From NCBI GenBank assembly GCA_030760725.1, contig JASWHV010000018.1, forward strand, positions 19,438,273 to 19,502,272: DNA of 64,000 nucleotides, given 5' to 3'. Positions 34,756 through 47,676 of the stretch are shown in pieces. Below the pieces are notes generated by a model. That model was not told the DNA's origin and searched no databases. It saw only the letters and a list, made by a program, of their open reading frames with translations. The DNA comes from Neostapfia colusana. Its lineage: Eukaryota; Streptophyta; Magnoliopsida; Poales; Poaceae. Numbering within the stretch: position 1 is the stretch's first letter; the number at the start of each line of letters is the position of its first letter. The position numbers and the translations under genes are program-made.

Positions 34756-36283
34756 GGGAACAGAGCACGGATTGAGCATCATATTATGTCAAAAACTTAG
34801 GATACGGTGAGATAATGGTACTAGGCCCACATAAGGACTATTATTAGCATATTATGAAGGTGACTATCTAACTTATGTGTTATGTCAGAAAATCGTGCAT
34901 CTCGGGACGTCTATGTCTTGGGGGGTGTACGTATGCGCTGTCCACCAGTGCGCACAAGCTGAAGGGTGGAGCCCCACGGGTGGCAGGTAACCCGACCCGC
35001 TTTAGTATCCTCTACGACTCTTCATGTCGTTTGGGGTGTTCGAGCAGCGTCCGTCCCAGGCGTGCGTGGTGCAATTTGGGAGACCCTGTCACGTGGTCAG
35101 TAACGTGAACACGTAGCTCAAGGCGTGTTTGGCTTGAGAACACCTGGGCGAGTGATGACGGCCAGGTGTACGAACTGTATGGATACCGGGTTCGGTGTGC
35201 AGCCGGGCCTGATGATTGAGTATGTTTTATGTAGGTACTAACCACGAAAAACCTTAGTGCGTGTAGAACACGTTTGTGAGTGATCGTTTTAGTGCCACCT
35301 AATGATACGTGTATGCCGGTGTAATCCGGTTAGGTTTTTCTTTGGTGAGGCAACGTAGTACCGTCATATGTCTTACGGTGCATCGTCACCGTACTACATT
35401 GGATAGTATTCTTACCTATGAAGAAATCATTCATGACTAACTTTCAAACTAAAAATGGATGTGATAAAGCACATATTAGTTACTGAACTCTTCATTTGAA
35501 CTAAGTTTCAAAGAAGAGAATTACTAGGCTTCTTTTGATCTAAAAAACAGAGTGCTCTGTTCTGGCAGAAGTTTTGCCGAACTTTAACAGAGTGTAACTC
35601 TGATTAGTTTGACCCAATGGAGGTGTTTGATACGGTTCTGGAAAGTTTATTAAGTGCTCTACAACTTTTCTGTAGAACTCCAGAGCCAAATCCGACACCA
35701 ACTTGGTTGAACGTCCAGATGAATGCAAACTGTTCAGAAAACAGAGCAGCTGCAGACTTCTCTGGATGTTGCTGTAAATTAGCCGTCACAGTCTGTAGAA
35801 AATTTCTAAGGGTCGTATGATACACCGTTGGAAAGGTTAGGAAATTTTCAACGATTTTGTAGTTCATAGTTTGTTCAGAATTGTACCCCAGTTGTATGTA
35901 AAACTGTGATGAAAACAGCCACATACAAAGGAGGTGCTGGCAAATTTTAGCCAGAAATTCTGTCAACTTTGAACAATCCTAACTTTTGTTCCAGAAATGA
36001 TCTAGGGGCATGTGAGTACTCGTTGAAAATATACTGAAGTTAACTTTAACTTTGGTATTCAACTTGAGTTATGAAAATGCTGGTAACTGGATCCAAATCT
36101 GGATTAAGTACAGAAAGGTCGGTTCTGTACAGCAAATGGGGATTGTTTTTGTTGGCTTTGGAAAGATATGTAAACATGAAGTATTGTTATGCTTTCATAA
36201 AGTTTTAGCATGTTCATGTTTTACATACTTTCACATACTGCTAGATCAAGTTGTGACTCCCCTCAAAATTATGCTTTTGCAGT
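34756..36283 (+). other. Element D untranslated leader
   Basis: About 1.5 kb with no convincing ORF. It ends in a pyrimidine-rich stretch and TTTTGCAG one base before the gag ATG, again like a 3' splice site. A TACTAAC motif lies near 35236, too far upstream to be its branch point. Confidence 0.5.
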
Positions 36284-39200
36284 ATGGTGCGTACTCATTC
36301 TCCGAGTAGGACTGAAGGTTCTCATCGAGACGGTGATGACTCGACTCCACCAGGGGCACCGCCATCAACGGTATGGGCGGATATCATGGCTCAGATGGTC
36401 GAGTCAAGTCAAGAGAACAAAAGACTACTCCAAGCCTTGGTACAACAGGGCTTACTCCAGCGTGCACAACCGGACGTTCCACCTCGGAACGCCTACTTGG
36501 ATTTCTTGGCGACACAACCGCCAATCTTCACGGAAGCCCATGAACCAGTGGAAGCTGATCAGTGGCTTCGAGTTATGGAGTCCAAGTTTGGAGTGTTTGA
36601 GTGCGACGAGTACCAGAAGACATCATTTGCAGCTCAACAGCTCCATGGAGCCGCCGGAAATTGGTGGTTTGCGTATCTCGCCACCGTTCTGGAAGGCCAT
36701 CAAGTGGAATGGACGGAATTTCGTGAAGCATTCCGTGCTCGTCACATTCCTATGGGTTTTATCAAGGCCCAACAGCAAGAATTCAGAAACTTGAAGCAGG
36801 GGGACATGAGTGTCCTCGATTATGTCCGAAGATTCAACCTTCTGGCACAATATGCTCCTGCTTATGCAACGAGCGAAGCTGCAATGTGTGACTACTTTTT
36901 CTATGGCTTGAGTGCCATACTAAAAGAGAAGTTAGCTTTGTTCAATCAAGGCAGTTACACCGAGTTGATCAGTGCTGCTCTGCTGCAAGAACAAGCGACA
37001 CTTGAGTGTCAAGCAGAGAAGAGGGACCGGGAGGATGTGCAAGAAGACACACCAATCGTTCCTCGTAAATACCGTGTGGTGTATCACACACCATCCGATG
37101 AGATATGGCAAGCACCAGGGAGATCAACTCCGTACAGATTTCCTGCTCAAGAGTCATGTCTTGAAGCAACACCTTTGCCTCAGCAACGAATGACATCTGT
37201 CGCATCATTGCTGCAGCCAAGTGCCTCAACTTCTCAACCACAAGTCAACGAAGAACCGGGGAAACCTCCGTGTTCTTATTGCCACCGTTTTGGGCATTTT
37301 AGGCAGGAATGCCGGGAGAAGTTGGTAAACACCAGACAGCCATCATCATCAGGTGGTATGCCGCCACCTGCTCCAGTCAACATAACAGCATTGCAATCCG
37401 GGAGTGTGCAACATCTTGCGATTGAGGATGTCCCGGAGGGAGCACCGGTGTTAGCGGGCATGTTTACTCTCAAAGACGTGCCCGTATTGGTACTTTTTGA
37501 TTCAGGTGCAAGCCACAATTTTATCAGCAAAACATGCGTGGATCAGCACCAATTATCCGCCAATACTCCCACAACGAGTTTTCTCATACGTTCACCGGGA
37601 GGAAATATCTCTGCCACTCAGATTGTGTCCCGAGCAGCTTTGTGTTTGGGCGGAAAAATATACCCAACATCGCTGATTATGTTGGATAGGCAGAAGATAG
37701 ACATTATATTGGGGATGTCTTGGTTAAATCGTCACGGTGCCGTTCTCAATATCGGTAACCGCACTGTCCAGATTGACTCGCCGATTCACGGACAGCACAT
37801 GCTGTTTTTAGACAGCGAAGATCCAGACATGGTAGAGGTCTACCACACGGAAGCGCTGAAGCTTGAAGATATTCCGGTGGTACGTGATTATCCCGACGTA
37901 TTTTCCGATGACTTACCGGGCATGCCGCCCGAACGGGACGTCGAGTTCAAAATTGAACTGGCGCCGGGAACGACGCCTATTTCACGAAGGCCTTACAAGA
38001 TGGCACCTAACGAGCTAGCGGAGTTGAAAGAGCAACTGAATGAACTCATGAGCAAGGGTTTCATACGACCAAGTTCTTCACCTTGGGGTTGCTCAGCGCT
38101 GTTTGTTAAGAAGAAGGACGAAACACTACGGCTATGTGTTGATTATCGTCCTCTCAATGCTGTCACAATCAAGAACAAGTATCCTTTGCCTCGCATCGAC
38201 ATCCTGTTTGATCAACTTGTGGGTGCAAAAGTATTTTCGAAGATGGATATTCGGTCGGGCTATCATCAAATCAAGATCCGACCGGAGGACATACCGAAGA
38301 CAGCTTTCTCGACGAGATATGGACTCTACGAGTACCTCGTCATGTCATTTGGATTAACCAACGCTCCGGCACACTTCATGTATTTGATGAATTCTGTGTT
38401 CATGCCGGAGTTAGACAAGTTCGTCGTGGTATTCATCGATGACATATTGGTTTACTCCAAATCTGAAGAAGAGCATGCTGAACATCTGCGCATTGTGCTA
38501 CAACGGTTGCGGGAGCACCAATTATATGCCAAGTTCAGCAAGTGCGAATTTTGGATTGATCAAGTGCCTTTCCTAGGCCATATCATTTCAGCAGAGGGCA
38601 TTGCCATGGATCCCAGCAAAATTGAACAAGTGCTGAAGTGGGAATCACCCAAATCAGTCCACGAGGTCCGAAGTTTCCTAGGTTTAGCGGGGTATTATCG
38701 GAGGTTTATTCCAAGCTTCTCAAAGATTGCTAAACCAATGACGGAGCTGCTGAAGAAGGGCACTATATACACGTGGAATGCAGCATGTGAAGCCGCATTC
38801 AAAACTTTGGTGAGACATCTCACAACCGCTCCAGTTCTTGCTCAGCCGGACACGACGAAGCCATTTGATGTATACTGTGATGCATCCGGCATCGGTCTCG
38901 GCTGCGTTCTGATGCAAGAAGGGCGTGTAGTCGCCTATGGGTCTCGTCAACTGCGAAACCACGAGCAGCACTATCCAACTCACGATCTTGAGCTTGCTGC
39001 TGTGGTGTTGGCATTAAAGATGTGGAGGCATTACCTACTGGGTAATCTTGTTCACCTCTACACCGACCATAAAAGCCTGAAGTATATCTTCACGCAGAAG
39101 GAGCTGAATATGAGGCAACGGAGATGGTTGGAGCTCATAAAAGATTATGAAATTGAGATCCACTATCACCCAGGAAAAGCCAACGTGGTTGTCGACGCGC

Positions 39201-40752
39201 TTAGTCGGAAAGCCCACGTTCACAACTTAGCGGTTGCTGAGTTGGAAGATGAAGAACCCAGCCTCCGTGTCATTCCGTATGGCGCGCTTTATAATCTCGC
39301 GCTCATTCCAACAATCCGTGAAGAGATTGTTGAGGCTCAAAGAAGAGACAGAGGTATGTCTCACATACGGAGAAGACTAGACAACGGAGAGGTGAAATGT
39401 TTCCGGAAGGATGAGAACGGTACAATATGGTTTAACAACCGTATAGTGGTACCGCGCAATATGAAACTCCGGAAGAAGATCTTGGATGAAGCCCACCTGT
39501 CAAAGTTTTCCATTCATCCCGGAAGTAACAAGATGTACCAAGATTTGAAACAGAAATTTTGGTGGACGAGGATGAAGAGGGAGATTGCTAAATACGTATC
39601 CGAATGCGATACGTGTAGACGGGTCAAGGCTGATCATATGCGGAAAGCCGGACCGCTACAACCTTTGAAGATTCCGGCGTGGAAATGGGAGGATGTGAGT
39701 ATGGACTTCATCGTCGGATTACCGCTCACATCCAGGAAGCATGACTCGATATGGGTGATTGTCGACCGGTTGACGAAATCAGCTCATTTCATACCGGTAA
39801 ACACTCATTATCGAGCAAGACAATATGCGGAGTTATTCATCTCCAGAATTATATGTTCACATGGTGTTCCAAAGACCATCATTTCAGATCGAGGTGCGCT
39901 GTTTGTTGCTCGATTTTGGGAGCAGCTGCATGCCTCGTCGGGCACCAAGTTGATTAGGAGCTCCGCATATCACCCTCAAACTGATGGACAAACGGAGAGG
40001 GTGAATCAAGTGCTTGAGGATATGTTGAGAGCGTGTGCCATCCACCACGGTAGGAATTGGGACGATCACCTACCACTGGCGGAGTTTTCATACAACAACA
40101 GTTATCAAGCGAGTATTAAAATGGCACCGTATGAACTCTCTATGGCCGGAAGTGTCGCACACCACTGAATTGGTGTGAGTCCGGCGAAAGAGTTCTGTTT
40201 GGGATTGATCTTGTCAACGAAGCCGAAGACCGAGTTCGGTTGATACAAGAGAACTTAAAGGCTGCACAATCCCGACAGAAGAGCTACGCGGATCAGAGGC
40301 GTAGGCCATTACATTTTGACGTTGGAGAACACGTTTATCTTCGCGTATCCCCAATGAAGGGAATTCACCGGTTCGGTGTAAAGGGGAAACTCGCTCCCCG
40401 TTTTATTGGTCCTTTTGCTATCACGGAGAAGTGCGGACCCGTAGCCTACCGGCTGGAATTACCAGCAAGTCTAGCGGGTGTTCATGATGTATTTCATGTT
40501 TCACAGCTGCGGAAGTGCCTCAAATTCACCGCTGCTGTTCGCACTGAGGACATCGACGAGTTGAAACCGGACCTGACCTACACCGAGCGACCGGTCCAGA
40601 TTTTGGATGAAAAGACCCGGGTAACCCGGAACCGGACGATCCGATTTTTCAAGGTACTGTGGAGTAATCACACCGCGGAAGAGGCGACGTGGGAAAGTGA
40701 AGATTATCTCCGCACCAACTACCCGGAACTTTTATCTTTGTACAGTTTGTAA
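36284..40752 (+). pseudogene. gag-pol: Element D gag-pol polyprotein, one frameshift
   Basis: From ATG at 36284 one frame runs 1294 codons to 40168. Domains: gag capsid (about 60-250), CCHC knuckle CSYCHRFGHFRQEC (330-343), protease DSGAS (Asp406), RT with FIDD (Asp719-Asp720), RNase H YCDAS (Asp866), integrase finger (His1071, CDTC 1108-1111) and catalytic Asp1141, Asp1202 and Glu1238 with D35E spacing. Near 40135 one base is missing in the motif expected to read YEALYGRK, so the frame ends in a short false tail. The true reading continues in another frame to TAA at 40750-40752 with a chromodomain (KVLWSNH, ATWE). All catalytic residues are present. Gag is well diverged from those of A, E and F, so D is a separate family. 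Confidence 0.93.
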
Positions 40753-40798
40753 TTACCTCTCCCGTCGCGTTCCTCTTTTGTAATCTCGGGACGAGATT

Positions 40799-40816
40799 CT
40801 TTTAAGGGGGGAGGAA
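40799..40816 (+). other. Element D polypurine tract
   Basis: TTTTAAGGGGGGAGGAA directly before the 3' LTR. Confidence 0.85.
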
Positions 40817-43800
40817 TGTAAAAGTCCCAAAAATGTGTATGAATAAAAACTATGGTTTGAGTTCATATGTGTGGCAATGACAGGAAAAATGGGACTTGCT
40901 AAAACTTTTCTTCATGCAAAGTAATACATCCAACATGAGGTTCACCTTTTTACTTAATAGTGTTGGACCAATAAGGAGTTAAATACCTCTTTGCATGTGA
41001 GTTTAAAATTCAGATTTGAAAATTCGAAGTTCACACATATGGTGACCCAAAAACTTTGAATTAACATGCAGCCATATAGTTGAGTTTTTAGGGAAAAGGT
41101 TATCACCAACTTTTCAATTGTAGGGTGGGCTCAAAGGAGAGCTAAAGAGAAGAAATTGCAAATTCTAAACCAAATTCAGATTTAGTCTTGCAAATCCAAA
41201 CTGAATTTGAAGAATTCAAATTCTAGCCCACCTTTTTAAAACTTAGAATTTTGGGGAGTGAAAAGATCAGCTTGAGAAGATATTTGGTGAAGAAATGGGG
41301 GGTGGGACCCACAGCTCATAGAGCTAAAGGAGGAGACTTACTCTCTAAGTTTTGCTCTCGGTGGGAACTTTTCCCGAGCAGCTTGCGAGCGCCACCGAGC
41401 AGCTTGCCGGTGACAGCTCCTGCTGCCGGTCTCCACGCGCTGGCGCCCTGGGGTCGGTCCTGGCCGCACCCCCAACGTGATAACGTGCCCCCCGGCCAAA
41501 GCAAGGCACGATTGCTTTCTCCTCCTCGCAAAGAAACCGAGAGCAGAGCACCTCATCGGCGCTGCTCCACTGCCCCTGTCTCCCGGCCAGCCCAGCGCCT
41601 CTCCGGCAGGCTCAAGAGGTCACAGAGGTGCGCCAGGAGGTACTGATCCTCATCCCGTCGTCCTCTTGCTCTCCCCCGACGCCGGCTCGCCAGAATTCGA
41701 GTTTTGGCACCGGCGCACGTATAAAACAGCATGTGTTTAATTCGGGAAATTCTCCCAAACCGATTGATCACACCTCCTACAATTCAAACCACAGCAACTA
41801 GATGCCCTAGCGCCCTCCCACGCCGAAAACCAAAGGAAACCGACCCTCCTAGGCCCCGGGCGACGAGAAATCATCGCCGGCGGCCAAAACTGCCATGGTC
41901 CACGGTGAGGACTAGGTTGCAGCCACTTCCTGCATGATCTGATCCCCGTTCCATGTTCCTAGAACCATAGGGATGCTGTAGGACATCATAGCTCGCCGGG
42001 AGATGCCTTGGACACGCTGGAACGCGTCCATGTCGAGTTCCCGAGCCGCCCCGCCGGTGCCGACCCACCTACAGCCGTTTTCATGCGGGGAAACCTTGCC
42101 CGGCAGCTGCGCCACGTTCCCAGAAGCATGTAGGGTGAAACCGGAGCTCATTTGGTGAAGAAATGAGGGAGAACGAGCCATGCCAAGTTTTCTGCTGGTG
42201 TGCACCCGCGGGCTCTGGCGGGAGGTTGAAGAAGCACCTGACCCGTGGGCCCCACGTGAGACTGTGCTGTTTAAAATCAAACAGAGAGTTGTGCAAACTT
42301 GTAATATGCATAACTTGGTGTAGGAAGCTCCAAAAATAGTGAGATAAATTTTGTTGGATTCCTTTAAGAGAGTACTATCCAGAGGTACAACCCAATTTGT
42401 ATGAAACGAATTATTTAATTCTGGAAAATTCTTGGAAGGTTTTCTGAAAAAGAATTATAGAGGGAGTTTGGTTTATCCACAAATACCCAAATTTTGCCAG
42501 AATATTCTTTAGCATATTTTTGACCTCATAGCAAATTTTCAGCTCATTTGAAGATTATTTGAGTAGGAATTTGCTAAAAACAATCTGCTGTGTTCATAAG
42601 AGTCCAGAAACATTTTCAGAAAATGTTTCCCACTTCAAAAATCTGTTCTGAGCAATCCATAGCTCCAAAAATCATAGGAAAATTTAGGCAAGCTCTATGG
42701 GACATACTTGGAATTGTAGTTCACTTAGTTGGGCATGAAAATGCACATTACTACAGAATTAATTCTATTGAGTACAAATGCTTAAAGAATTGTTCTGGGA
42801 GAACTACCCAAGTAAAAGGGCTGAATTTTGGACCAGATGACTCTCATGTGATCAAAAACTCACATGTAAATTATCAGCCCAAGATGAGTCCTGGAACTCC
42901 CTGTTCTTATTCTCCATACTTATGTATAAGGGAAAAATACATAAGAGATATTGTGAGAATTATGTGGGACACAATATGACTCCACATTAGCTGCAATTTG
43001 GCAAGCTAAATCCTTAGGTAGTATAGAACCTGCTGTAAAAGTTTTGAGGCCATTGGAGTTCTTGTTCTTCAGTTGCACTCAAATCTTTTCAGCTTATCTA
43101 TTATGTTCATTAGAGAAAAGGGTTAGTGTATAGCTAAGGTCCTTAAGGTCAAATTAGTTTAATTCTGTTCTTTGCACAAAAGAGGCAAACCAAGCCATGC
43201 TTGGCTTTTCCACACAACCTCTGTTCTTAAGAAAGTAATTCTATAACTTCTTTCCATTACATTCCATGAAACATATGCATATGCATTTTAGTAGGAACCA
43301 CAACGAAGGGGACTCAAAGGAGTGATTCATCAAAGTGGATCAAGCTCCGGAGAGTCAAGGGTGGATCTGCAAGGATACTAACTGCTTATATACGACTACC
43401 CTGCAAAACAGGCAAGCTCCGGTTTGCATTTAACAGCTGTTAAGTTTTTGTTTTGTATTCACCTTCGGTCAGGATATGAATTATGCATTAGGTCTAGTGT
43501 TTGATACTCCTCTTGCATAGCCAAATGACCCATGGAGTATTGGGTAGGTGTCGTTCACCGTGTAGAACTGCCATGCTTAAGTACGGTTCGGTAGAAGTCG
43601 AGTGGTGAGATGCTACTCGCAGATTTAGGAACAACAGGGGCATACGGGATTGGTTCGTAATTGAATTAGCAAGTTAAAGTTGAGACCGGAAGGTTGTAGG
43701 AGCAGCAGGACATAGGGGCCTGGGTGCTGTAGACCTGTCCGTGTCGGTCAAGGACCGATCCGTATGCGGCCCTGTTGAACAAGTTTGAGTTGTGTACCGG

Positions 43801-44851
43801 ACTCATGCTGGCTATATGGGACCCAGTAAACCGATGTACCTCGGGAAGCTGTCGTTGGGACTTTTCGGGTCGCCTCAGGCGGACGGCCGGTGTGCAGTAT
43901 GTGGGGAATATTCTCATGACATCTCACGTCGGAAGGTGCACCATGAGAGTAGCTACTGTACGGGGCGACTTGATCGATTCAGCGGGGGTGAAACGGGGGA
44001 AAGGCTGCCACGTACGACGTCAGTGATGGTTGTTGTAGGCAACGTCGAGTACGGGCGTACGTGTCGTGTAGTCCGGGTGTTATTGATTCGAATCACCGTC
44101 GCTCGCGGAATGGACCGAGCATACTTGTTCTCACAGTCGTGACGTAGTAAGAACTTGCATGAGAAAGGAACTAATCATTTTGATGTGAAGTATTCTTCTA
44201 CCTTGTATTGAAGCTTGATGAATAGGCTAGTGCAAACTCGATTCTTTTATGCCATGAGCAATTTACATCAGGGGAAAGCGTTTCTTGTTTGATTGTGGAC
44301 TCCTGATGTGGCGTGCCCAGGATTACTTAAAATGCTGCAATTAATAACTGAAAGTAAGGATTCACTTTTAGGCGAGTTAATTATGCTTATGCCATCCTAT
44401 GTTAGATTTATAACCTCACTTAGAGTTTCATGTTTAGGGTGACGGTTAAGTCTTGCTGAGCGTTATGCTCACGGATGCTATCCGAGTTGTTTTGCAGGTA
44501 ATTGACTCGATGCTTATGAGAAGGGGTGCCGATGAGACTCGGGAACCTCCGAGTGCTTACTCAAAGAGCATCCTCGCCGCTGCAGATTGTCTTCGTGTTG
44601 CTAGTAAGAAACGTCCGTGGGCTGGACCGTTTCTTTGTTGCTAGTTTAGACATGAGTCGTGAGAGTGATAGTCTTCCGCTGTAGTTTACTCTGATATAAC
44701 TATTTGTAAAACATTCTTGTACGCTTCCTCTAAACTATTTATGTAATATGATGTGTTTCTGCAACCCGTGTGCTGTTGGGTGCCGCATAACACGGCACCA
44801 CCCGACGAGGTCCCGTGGGGCCGTTTCAGCGTGGCATCAGAGCCTGTCACA
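40817..44851 (+). repeat. Element D 3' LTR
   Basis: 4035 bp, uninterrupted. TATA at 41720-41726. It preserves the empty target site of E near 44625-44629 (gaccg once). Open frames 41251-41646 and 42590-42979 are copies of those in the 5' LTR, not separate genes. Confidence 0.95.
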
Positions 44852-44856
44852 AAATG

Positions 44857-45302
44857 GGACCTCCGTCTCTTCTGTTCCGCGCACTTTCTCTAAGTCCCGT
44901 ATTGACCGCTGCCGGAGCACAAATAGTCGCGGGATCGTGGGAGCGTGCGCCCACTTGATGGCTGCTTTTACTGCGGCGGTTCCCAAGACTGCCACTTCTA
45001 CATGTTGTGGCGCTTTCTTCGGGAACCGCCGGAGTGCCTTGCCAGCTCGTCTTCTTAGGAGACTGACTCCTTGACCCACCGCTTCAGCTGGGCGTCTTGG
45101 GTCCACCTGTCATCGGCGCTCGGTATTGGAGCCGAAGCGGTTGCCAATGCGGCGTGTTCGAAGAGTTTCCAATTGCTTGGAATTGCACCTGGGAAGTTTT
45201 AAGAGGGGATCTTACCCGCATTGCGGCTTCCCTTCGCACTTCCCAGCGCTTTTTCTTGGACTCTTGTGCCTTTGTCTTCTTGCTTTTGAGTCCTCCCTCG
45301 TC
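44857..45302 (+). other. Element C region upstream of the antisense ORF
   Basis: About 450 bp of pyrimidine-rich sequence that would be the promoter and leader of the plus-strand ORF. I see no convincing TATA box. It would follow directly on 18740 before D inserted. Confidence 0.4.
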
Positions 45303-47010
45303 ATGTCTTCCAACCCGCCACCAGAGATGAAACGCGCTCGATCTCCTCCAGTGGCGGCATCTATGCCAAGTCGGGGCTCTGGGGTGCCTGCACCTCCTGC
45401 TTCTGGAGATGGCACTCCTCCTGGTGGCGACACAAAGAGGCCCCAGGCTGATGTGTTGAGGGGAGCTTCTGGAGCATCCCCTGCTCCGCCGGTCCAGGCG
45501 ACTGCGGAGCGGCCGTCAGCGATGACGGCGTGCTCTGGGGATCCTACCCCGGCTTGGAAGTCGGGGTTCAGGGCCCGCTGGAGTGTTCGCGCTTCCCGGC
45601 CATCCCCGTCTGTGGGGAGTCTGTGCCGTTGCGCTCGGAAACCGGGATGGCTGCCGCGGCCCCCAAGCCAGCGCGAGTTTCCCCTGCTCCAGCGTGCCCG
45701 GATTCCACGGCTGCGTCATCTCCTCCTGCCGAGACAGCTGCCGCGGCCCCCAGGCCAGCGCAGGTCAACCCTGTACCAGGCGACCCAGCTTCTACTTCAG
45801 CGTCGGGTGAGAGTTCGGCTGGTCCGGCCGTCGGATTCCCGGCGCCAGCTTCTCCTGATTGGCGTCTCATCCCGGTCGCTGGTGCATCGCCTACTCATGA
45901 GGATGATGTGATGGAGGAGGTTGGGGGTGCTGCTCCGGCCTCTGCTGCCCCACTGCCTCTGGCGGATGCCTTCGCGCTCGCCCAAGCGAGCGTCCGGCAG
46001 GTCTTGGCCGCACTTGATCGTGAGCGGGAGGAACATACGGTTGAAAGGGATCGCCTCCTCATCTGGGGGAACCTTTTGAGGGAGTGGACCGCGAAGGTCA
46101 AGGGCGAGGTCAATTCCAGGCAGGAGTCGCTTGACTTCAGGGAAGCGCTCCTCGACCGGCTGAAACGGTTTGTCGACCGCCTGGACGGCGAAACGCGACG
46201 GCTCCACCGGGAGGCCCTCGAGGTACATGCCCAGGCCGAGGAGAGTATCTCTGAGGTGGAGGAGATACGTCAGAGGCTGGAGCGCCGCAAGCTCGCCGTC
46301 GAGAACCAGGAGCGTTCTACGGCTGCCGAGGCGGAGAGGGTCGCCGCGCGCCTGGCGGCGGGCGAGGCTGACCTGCGAGCTCGTACCAGGGAGCTAGAGG
46401 CCCGGAAGGCAGACCAGGCTATGAGGGAGGAACAGGTCTCCCGCGAACGCCAGGCGGTCCTGGATAGGGAATTGGCTGCCGACTTCCGGGTTTCTGAGCT
46501 GGAGCGGCTTGCCCAGTCTCTTCGCCTCCGGGAAAGCTCCCTGGCTGCCAGGGAGAAGGAGTCCTCCGAGAGAAGCCGCGACGCCCTGCGAGCAGCCCGC
46601 CGCGAGGTAGAGGAGCTCTTGGCTTCGCGGTCCTCTGAGGCCCGTGCAGTTTCGAACTTTTGTTGACCAGGCGGGGTCCGCCTTGGTCCCTCTTGGCTTC
46701 AGCCCGGTGAAGGCGGTGGCTCCTGCGCTGAAGGTGGCTGAAGTGATTCCGGCACTGGAGTCACTTGGTGCCAAGCTGAGCAGGCTGGACTCAGTGGTTG
46801 CCAGCGAGCTTGAGGCAGAGGGACGGGGCCTGTCCTTGGAGGTTGCCATGCATGCGCTGGCCTGCTTCAAGAGCCGGGACCCTTCCTTCTCACTGGAACC
46901 AGTGAAAGACGGTCCTGCCGCGGAGCGGGAGGAGATGGCCCGGGGCCGAAGTCGGGGAAGTTGCCGCCCTTGTGGCCTCTAGGTTCCACCGTGAGCCAGG
47001 AGGCCCCTAG
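45303..47010 (+). pseudogene. Element C antisense ORF: coiled-coil protein typical of Tat elements, broken
   Basis: Runs opposite to gag on the LTR-proximal side, the place of the extra ORF in many plant Tat elements. Start ATG at 45303 (MSSNPPPEMKRARSPP). The first third is Pro/Ala/Ser-rich. The frame changes near 45540-45590, and the next frame (to 46666) encodes a long charged alpha-helical stretch with heptad patterns (VEEIRQRLERRKLAVENQE and similar), a probable coiled coil. A second shift near 46640 leads to a conserved C-terminal part (CFKSRDPSFSLEPV) ending ALVASRFHREPGGP and TAG at 47008-47010. The role of such ORFs is not established. The same tail is in G at 17247-17294, so the ORF was shared by the family and was once maintained. 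Confidence 0.7.
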
Positions 47011-47061
47011 GACTCGCTTCTTTCTTTTTACCGAGTCTGTAGACCAGCTCGTGGAGCCATA

Positions 47062-47067
47062 AATAAA
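47062..47067 (+). terminator. Poly(A) signal after the element C antisense ORF
   Basis: AATAAA 52 bp after the stop, at the same distance as in G. Suggests the antisense ORF had its own transcript. Confidence 0.5.
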
Positions 47068-47213
47068 TAGACTCTCTTGAATGTTTGTGCCTGTGATGTT
47101 TTTTGTCTTCTTCATGGTTTTGCCTGGCCGAGTCCTTAGCTCCGCAAGGCACTCAGAGGCCTTTACCAATCTCGAAGCTCTGCACAGGCACCTTCTCCGG
47201 GTCCTTACTGTAC

Positions 47214-47676
47214 TAAGGATCCCGGAGGTCTCCGGAGCTCGCCCCATGGGGAGGTCCAGATCTGCCGGCCACGTGGCGGGTCCGGAGCCCCTCCTGAGGA
47301 GGCAGGAGCTCCGGCCCCGCTGGACACGTGGGGCCTTCGGAGCACCCCTCAGAGGGGGAGGTCCGGTTTCCGCCAGCCACGTGGCGAGTCTGGAGCCCCC
47401 CTCTACAAGGCGGGAGCTCCGGACCCACTGGACACATGGGGCCTTTGGGCCTCGCCCCTGTGGAAGGGGCGGGACCCGGACCTTCCGATCCTATGCCGGA
47501 GTAGCTAGCAGCTCCTTGCCCCCCGCTTCATGCAGCCCCCGTTGCTGTAACCTGGAGGTCCTGCACACAGGTAGAGGAAACGTAATTCTCCTCGGGGGGT
47601 CCTCCCCTCCCGTCTCTTAGTATTATTCGACTTACGATCCTGATCCGCTATACGGGGCTTGGGCAATTCTGTGCGC
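47214..47676 (+). repeat. Internal block of element C with a CACGTG array, absent from G
   Basis: CACGTG starts at 47270, 47325 and 47378, with cacatg at 47433: spacing of 53-55 bp, as in the LTR array, with the same ggagctcc and ggtccgg links. G passes straight from ctgtataaagg to gaggcaccgggg (around 17490-17510) with no such block, so it was gained by C or lost by G. Confidence 0.7.

Larger units (their letters stand above)
18741..44851 (+). mobile_element. Element D: Ty3/Gypsy chromovirus, plus strand, with E nested in its 5' LTR
   Basis: Perfect aaatg target duplication (18736-18740 and 44852-44856). The 5' LTR is split by E. Without E and its gaccg repeat it is 3813 + 222 = 4035 bp, exactly the length of the 3' LTR (40817-44851). 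The internal region holds a tRNA-Met primer site, a leader, gag-pol with chromodomain and a polypurine tract. Confidence 0.95.

Noticed and set aside
36210..36794. 194-codon plus-strand ORF overlapping the start of D gag
   Set aside because: A shadow frame of gag-pol, which has clear gag and knuckle motifs in its own frame.
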